Assembly: GCA_041687095.1 (NCBI GenBank)
Contig: JAWLCQ010000210.1
Location: forward strand, 1 to 7,654
Direction: 5' to 3'
Origin: JAWLCQ01 sp041687095
GTDB lineage: Bacteria; Planctomycetota; Phycisphaerae; SM23-33
Length of the DNA: 7,654 nucleotides
Below are positions 6,049 through 7,654 of the stretch, one piece after another. Positions within the stretch are counted from its first letter, which is position 1. Each line of letters starts with the position of its first letter. Made by a program: the position numbers and the translations under genes. The notes below the pieces were generated by a model. That model saw only the letters and a list, made by a program, of their open reading frames with translations, was not told where the DNA came from and did no database searches.

Positions 6049-7266
6049 ATGCCGAAGTTCGCCTACAAAACGGAGGATCGCTTCGGGCAGCGGCAGAGCG
6101 GATCGCTCTCCGCCGACTCCCCACGCCACGCCGCCGACACGCTCCGCGCCCGCGGGGACGACGTCGCCGACATCCGCCGCGAGTTCGACCCCGCCGATGT
6201 CTCCGCCCTGCCCCCCGTCCCCCCCAAGAGGCTCTCCCGCGACGACATCGTCTTCTTCGTCACCCAGCTCTCGGTCATGGTCGACACCGGGGTCCCCCTG
6301 GACGAGGCCCTGGGGGCGATCGGATCCCAGAGCGACCACTCCGGCCTCCAGGCCCTCGTCACCGACATCGCCGAGCAGGTCCGCGGGGGGGTGGAGCTGT
6401 CGGCCGCCCTCGCCAAGCACCCCAAGCACTTCGACGAACTCTTCCTCGCCCTCATCCAGGCCGCCGAGGCCACCGGGCGCATGGGCGAGATGCTCTCCCG
6501 CGCCGCCGAGTACATGGAGAGCGACCGCGAGACCCGCCGCAAGGTCCGCGGGGCCATGATCTACCCCGCCTGCATGCTCGGGTTCTGCTTCCTGACCGTG
6601 CTGGCCCTGATGATCTTCATCCTCCCCCGCTTCGAGAAGATCTACTCCGGCAAGGGCGCGGTCCTGCCTCTGCCCACCCGGATCCTGCTGGCGACGTCCA
6701 GCGTGATCACCGGCTACTGGCCGCTGCTGCTGCTGGGGTTCGGGGGCGTGGTGGGGGGGTGCTGGTGGTACTTCCGCACCCCCGACGGCCGCATCGTCCT
6801 CGACCGCATCCGCCTGCACGTGCCCGTGATGGGCGGGATGTACCGCAAGGCCGCCCTCGCCCGCTCCCTCCGCACGATGGCCACCATGGTCACCAGCGGG
6901 GTGAGCATGCTCGAAGGGCTCGCCATCACCGCCAAGGCGGCCGGCAACCACTTCTACGCCCGCATCTGGACCGAGCTGGCGGAGTCGGTGCAGGAGGGCT
7001 GCGGGCTGTCGGAGAAGCTGTTCGACTACGACCTCATCCCGCGCACCGTCACCCAGATGATCGACGCCGGGGAACGCACCGGCCGCCTCGGGGAGGTCAT
7101 GAACCGCATCGCGCACCACTGCGAGGAGGAACTCAACGTCGCCATCAAGGCCATGACCACGATGATCGAGCCGGTGATGATCATCATCATGGGTCTGGTG
7201 ATCGGCGGGATCGCCCTGGCGCTGCTGCTGCCGGTGTTCAGCATCGCCCAGGTCGTGGCGCACTGA
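6049..7266 (+). CDS. pilC: GspF/PilC-family inner-membrane platform protein
   Basis: This 405-residue polytopic membrane protein forms the base on which the assembly ATPase acts during pilus or pseudopilus growth. The N-terminus (MPKFAYK, then a glycine-containing turn and SGSL) is the usual opening of this family, which fixes the start at ATG 6049 despite the absent ribosome binding site. Two repeated cytoplasmic T2SF domains are visible, about residues 65-190 and 275-395. Each contains the family's VxTGVxLxEAL-like and AGExTGRLxExL-like segments (AAEATGRMGEML near 140, DAGERTGRLGEVM near 340). Membrane spans lie at about 170-194, 220-243 and 374-397, with the conserved YP and EP residues at their edges (Y172-P173, E374-P375). 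Length is normal for PilC/GspF and I see no truncation. It sits 9 nt after the ATPase gene, so the two form a transcriptional pair. PilC and GspF cannot be told apart without the missing partners. Confidence 0.94.
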   Translation: MPKFAYKTEDRFGQRQSGSLSADSPRHAADTLRARGDDVADIRREFDPADVSALPPVPPKRLSRDDIVFFVTQLSVMVDTGVPLDEALGAIGSQSDHSGLQALVTDIAEQVRGGVELSAALAKHPKHFDELFLALIQAAEATGRMGEMLSRAAEYMESDRETRRKVRGAMIYPACMLGFCFLTVLALMIFILPRFEKIYSGKGAVLPLPTRILLATSSVITGYWPLLLLGFGGVVGGCWWYFRTPDGRIVLDRIRLHVPVMGGMYRKAALARSLRTMATMVTSGVSMLEGLAITAKAAGNHFYARIWTELAESVQEGCGLSEKLFDYDLIPRTVTQMIDAGERTGRLGEVMNRIAHHCEEELNVAIKAMTTMIEPVMIIIMGLVIGGIALALLLPVFSIAQVVAH

Positions 7267-7273
7267 TACGCGA

Positions 7274-7345
7274 CCCCCCGGCCCCCCCGCCTCGCATCGC
7301 TCTCGCTCCTTACCAGGCGCGGGTGCGGGCTCCGTTCCCCCCCCC
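7274..7345. other. Poly-C rich stretch downstream of pilC
   Basis: Runs of six C (7274-7279), seven C (7282-7288) and nine C (7337-7345) follow the platform gene. On the - strand these are G-runs that could form a G-quadruplex-type structure. No coding potential is apparent. Confidence 0.5.
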
Positions 7346-7379
7346 GAACGCCCCGTGCCCGCGTTGTTCTGCGCCCCCG

Positions 7380-7417
7380 ATGCCCCCACGCGCGTGCGGT
7401 GCCCCCACGCGCGTGCG
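7380..7417. repeat. Two diverged copies of the 19-bp repeat
   Basis: Two adjacent 19-bp units (7380-7398 and 7399-7417) share TGCCCCCACGCGCGTGCG and differ only in their first base. They are related to the 19-bp units of the array at 7458-7533, with the same CCCC core and GCGCGTGCG end, and lie 40 bp upstream of it. Each contains the perfect palindrome CACGCGCGTG (7387-7396 and 7406-7415) within an alternating purine-pyrimidine run. Confidence 0.85.
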
Positions 7418-7426
7418 TTGGGGCAC
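7399..7426 (+). terminator. Candidate hairpin, possible weak terminator
   Basis: GTGCCCC (7399-7405) pairs with GGGGCAC (7420-7426), and ACGC (7407-7410) with GCGT (7415-7418). The result is an 11-bp stem with one C-T mismatch and a four-base loop (7411-7414). It overlaps the second diverged 19-bp unit. No T-tract follows, so a terminator role is only possible. It lies about 130 nt past the platform gene stop. Confidence 0.3.
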
Positions 7427-7457
7427 CGCCGCGTCGAGGAGCTGGCGGCGGACCCCA

Positions 7458-7533
7458 TTGGCCCCAGGAGTATGCGTTGGCCCCAAGCGCGTGCGTTGGC
7501 CCCAGGCGTATGCGTTGGCCCCAAGCGCGTGCG
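7458..7533. repeat. 19-bp tandem array, four units with 38-bp period
   Basis: Four contiguous 19-bp units occur: TTGGCCCCAGGAGTATGCG (7458-7476), TTGGCCCCAAGCGCGTGCG (7477-7495), TTGGCCCCAGGCGTATGCG (7496-7514) and TTGGCCCCAAGCGCGTGCG (7515-7533). Units 2 and 4 are identical and units 1 and 3 differ by one base. The true repeat is therefore a 38-bp dimer present twice. The array is directly followed by a partial unit (TTGG) that forms the left arm of the perfect hairpin at 7532-7557. Confidence 0.97.
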
Positions 7534-7557
7534 TTGGGGGTCTCCTGACCCCCAACG
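7532..7557 (+). terminator. Perfect 11-bp hairpin capping the repeat array
   Basis: CGTTGGGGGTC (7532-7542) is exactly complementary to GACCCCCAACG (7547-7557), with a 4-nt loop TCCT. This very stable stem is the best terminator candidate for the motor operon, or a bidirectional terminator between this operon and the next. It lacks a following T-run, so it would not be a canonical intrinsic terminator; many GC-rich bacteria use such stems as mRNA 3'-end structures or with Rho. Confidence 0.45.
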
Positions 7558-7608
7558 TCCTGGAAGGCCAACGAGCGCTTCCGCGATAGCGTTATGGCGG
7601 CGCATCGG

Positions 7609-7629
7609 TCGCGGCGGCCGCCGCCGCGA
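7609..7629. other. GC-only hairpin near the window end
   Basis: TCGCGGCGG (7609-7617) pairs perfectly with CCGCCGCGA (7621-7629) around a 3-nt CCG loop. The inner 14 bases (7611-7624) are also a perfect palindrome. It may be a second transcription-stop structure or a protein site, but nothing in the window tells which. No gene is supported between it and the preceding hairpin. Confidence 0.35.
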
Positions 7630-7654
7630 AGGGGGCGCTCCAACGGCGCTGACG

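Noticed and set aside
7458..7533. 19-bp direct repeats as plasmid iterons or an integron attC site
   Set aside because: No replication initiator or integrase is present, no AT-rich region adjoins the array, and attC features are missing. The repeats sit in a chromosomal-looking intergenic end.
4237..7605. A 1,122-codon open frame on the - strand opposite the motor genes
   Set aside because: It is the complement of two well-conserved genes. Its translation is low-complexity (Gly, Asp, Val, Glu rich) as expected of an antisense frame in GC-rich DNA, and it runs through repeats.
7594..7654. ATG at 7594 opening a frame to the window end
   Set aside because: It has only about 20 codons, no ribosome binding site, a composition dominated by Arg and Pro, and passes through a perfect hairpin. 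It cannot be supported without more sequence.

Overview
The window is a very GC-rich bacterial segment with strongly C-ending codons. All six recognisable genes lie on the + strand, in two blocks separated by about 390 bases of simple tandem repeats. Compact operons, heavy use of stand-alone signalling modules, a PilB/PilC motor pair and the linker preceding the GAF domain of the HD-GYP protein would all fit a planctomycete or a similar GC-rich, signalling-rich bacterium. That placement is an impression from style, not a proof.

Block 1 (28-3938) is a signalling cassette. It encodes a membrane PAS sensor histidine kinase, a single-domain receiver (CheY-like), a soluble protein with a cysteine-rich N-terminus, a GAF domain and a complete HD-GYP c-di-GMP phosphodiesterase domain, and a small STAS protein of the anti-sigma-factor-antagonist type. 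Spacing tightens along the block: 55 nt, then 2 nt, then a 4-nt ATGA overlap. The last three genes are therefore almost certainly translated as a unit. A GC-rich hairpin sits in the only real gap, between kinase and receiver. The receiver has no output domain and the HD-GYP protein has no receiver, so together they look like a split version of the REC-HD-GYP (RpfG-type) arrangement.

The central spacer (3939-4326) holds two abutting microsatellite-like arrays. The first has 17 copies of a 7-bp unit (GGAACCG and variants). The second has about 22 copies of an 8-bp unit (AACCAGTC and variants). Both contain the hexamer AACCAG, and the heptamer is already present in the last codons of the STAS gene. 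The spacer is far less GC-rich than the genes and separates the signalling cassette from the motor genes.

Block 2 (4327-7266) encodes a GspE/PilB-family assembly ATPase with a MshEN-type N-terminal domain, followed by a GspF/PilC-family inner-membrane platform protein. These drive type IV pilus or type II secretion pseudopilus assembly. The only sequence between them is a run of nine C, with no Shine-Dalgarno. The nearby HD-GYP phosphodiesterase and the MshEN domain suggest c-di-GMP control of the motor, but the MshEN motifs here lack their usual arginines.

The 3' end (7267-7654) has no supported gene. It holds poly-C tracts, a 19-bp repeat array with a 38-bp higher-order period, and three strong hairpins. 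One is a perfect 11-bp stem that caps the array and is the best terminator candidate for the motor operon. The most interesting points are the split receiver/HD-GYP/STAS cassette beside a pilus-type motor, and the pair of related repeat arrays. I did not find a clearly new defence or mobile system.
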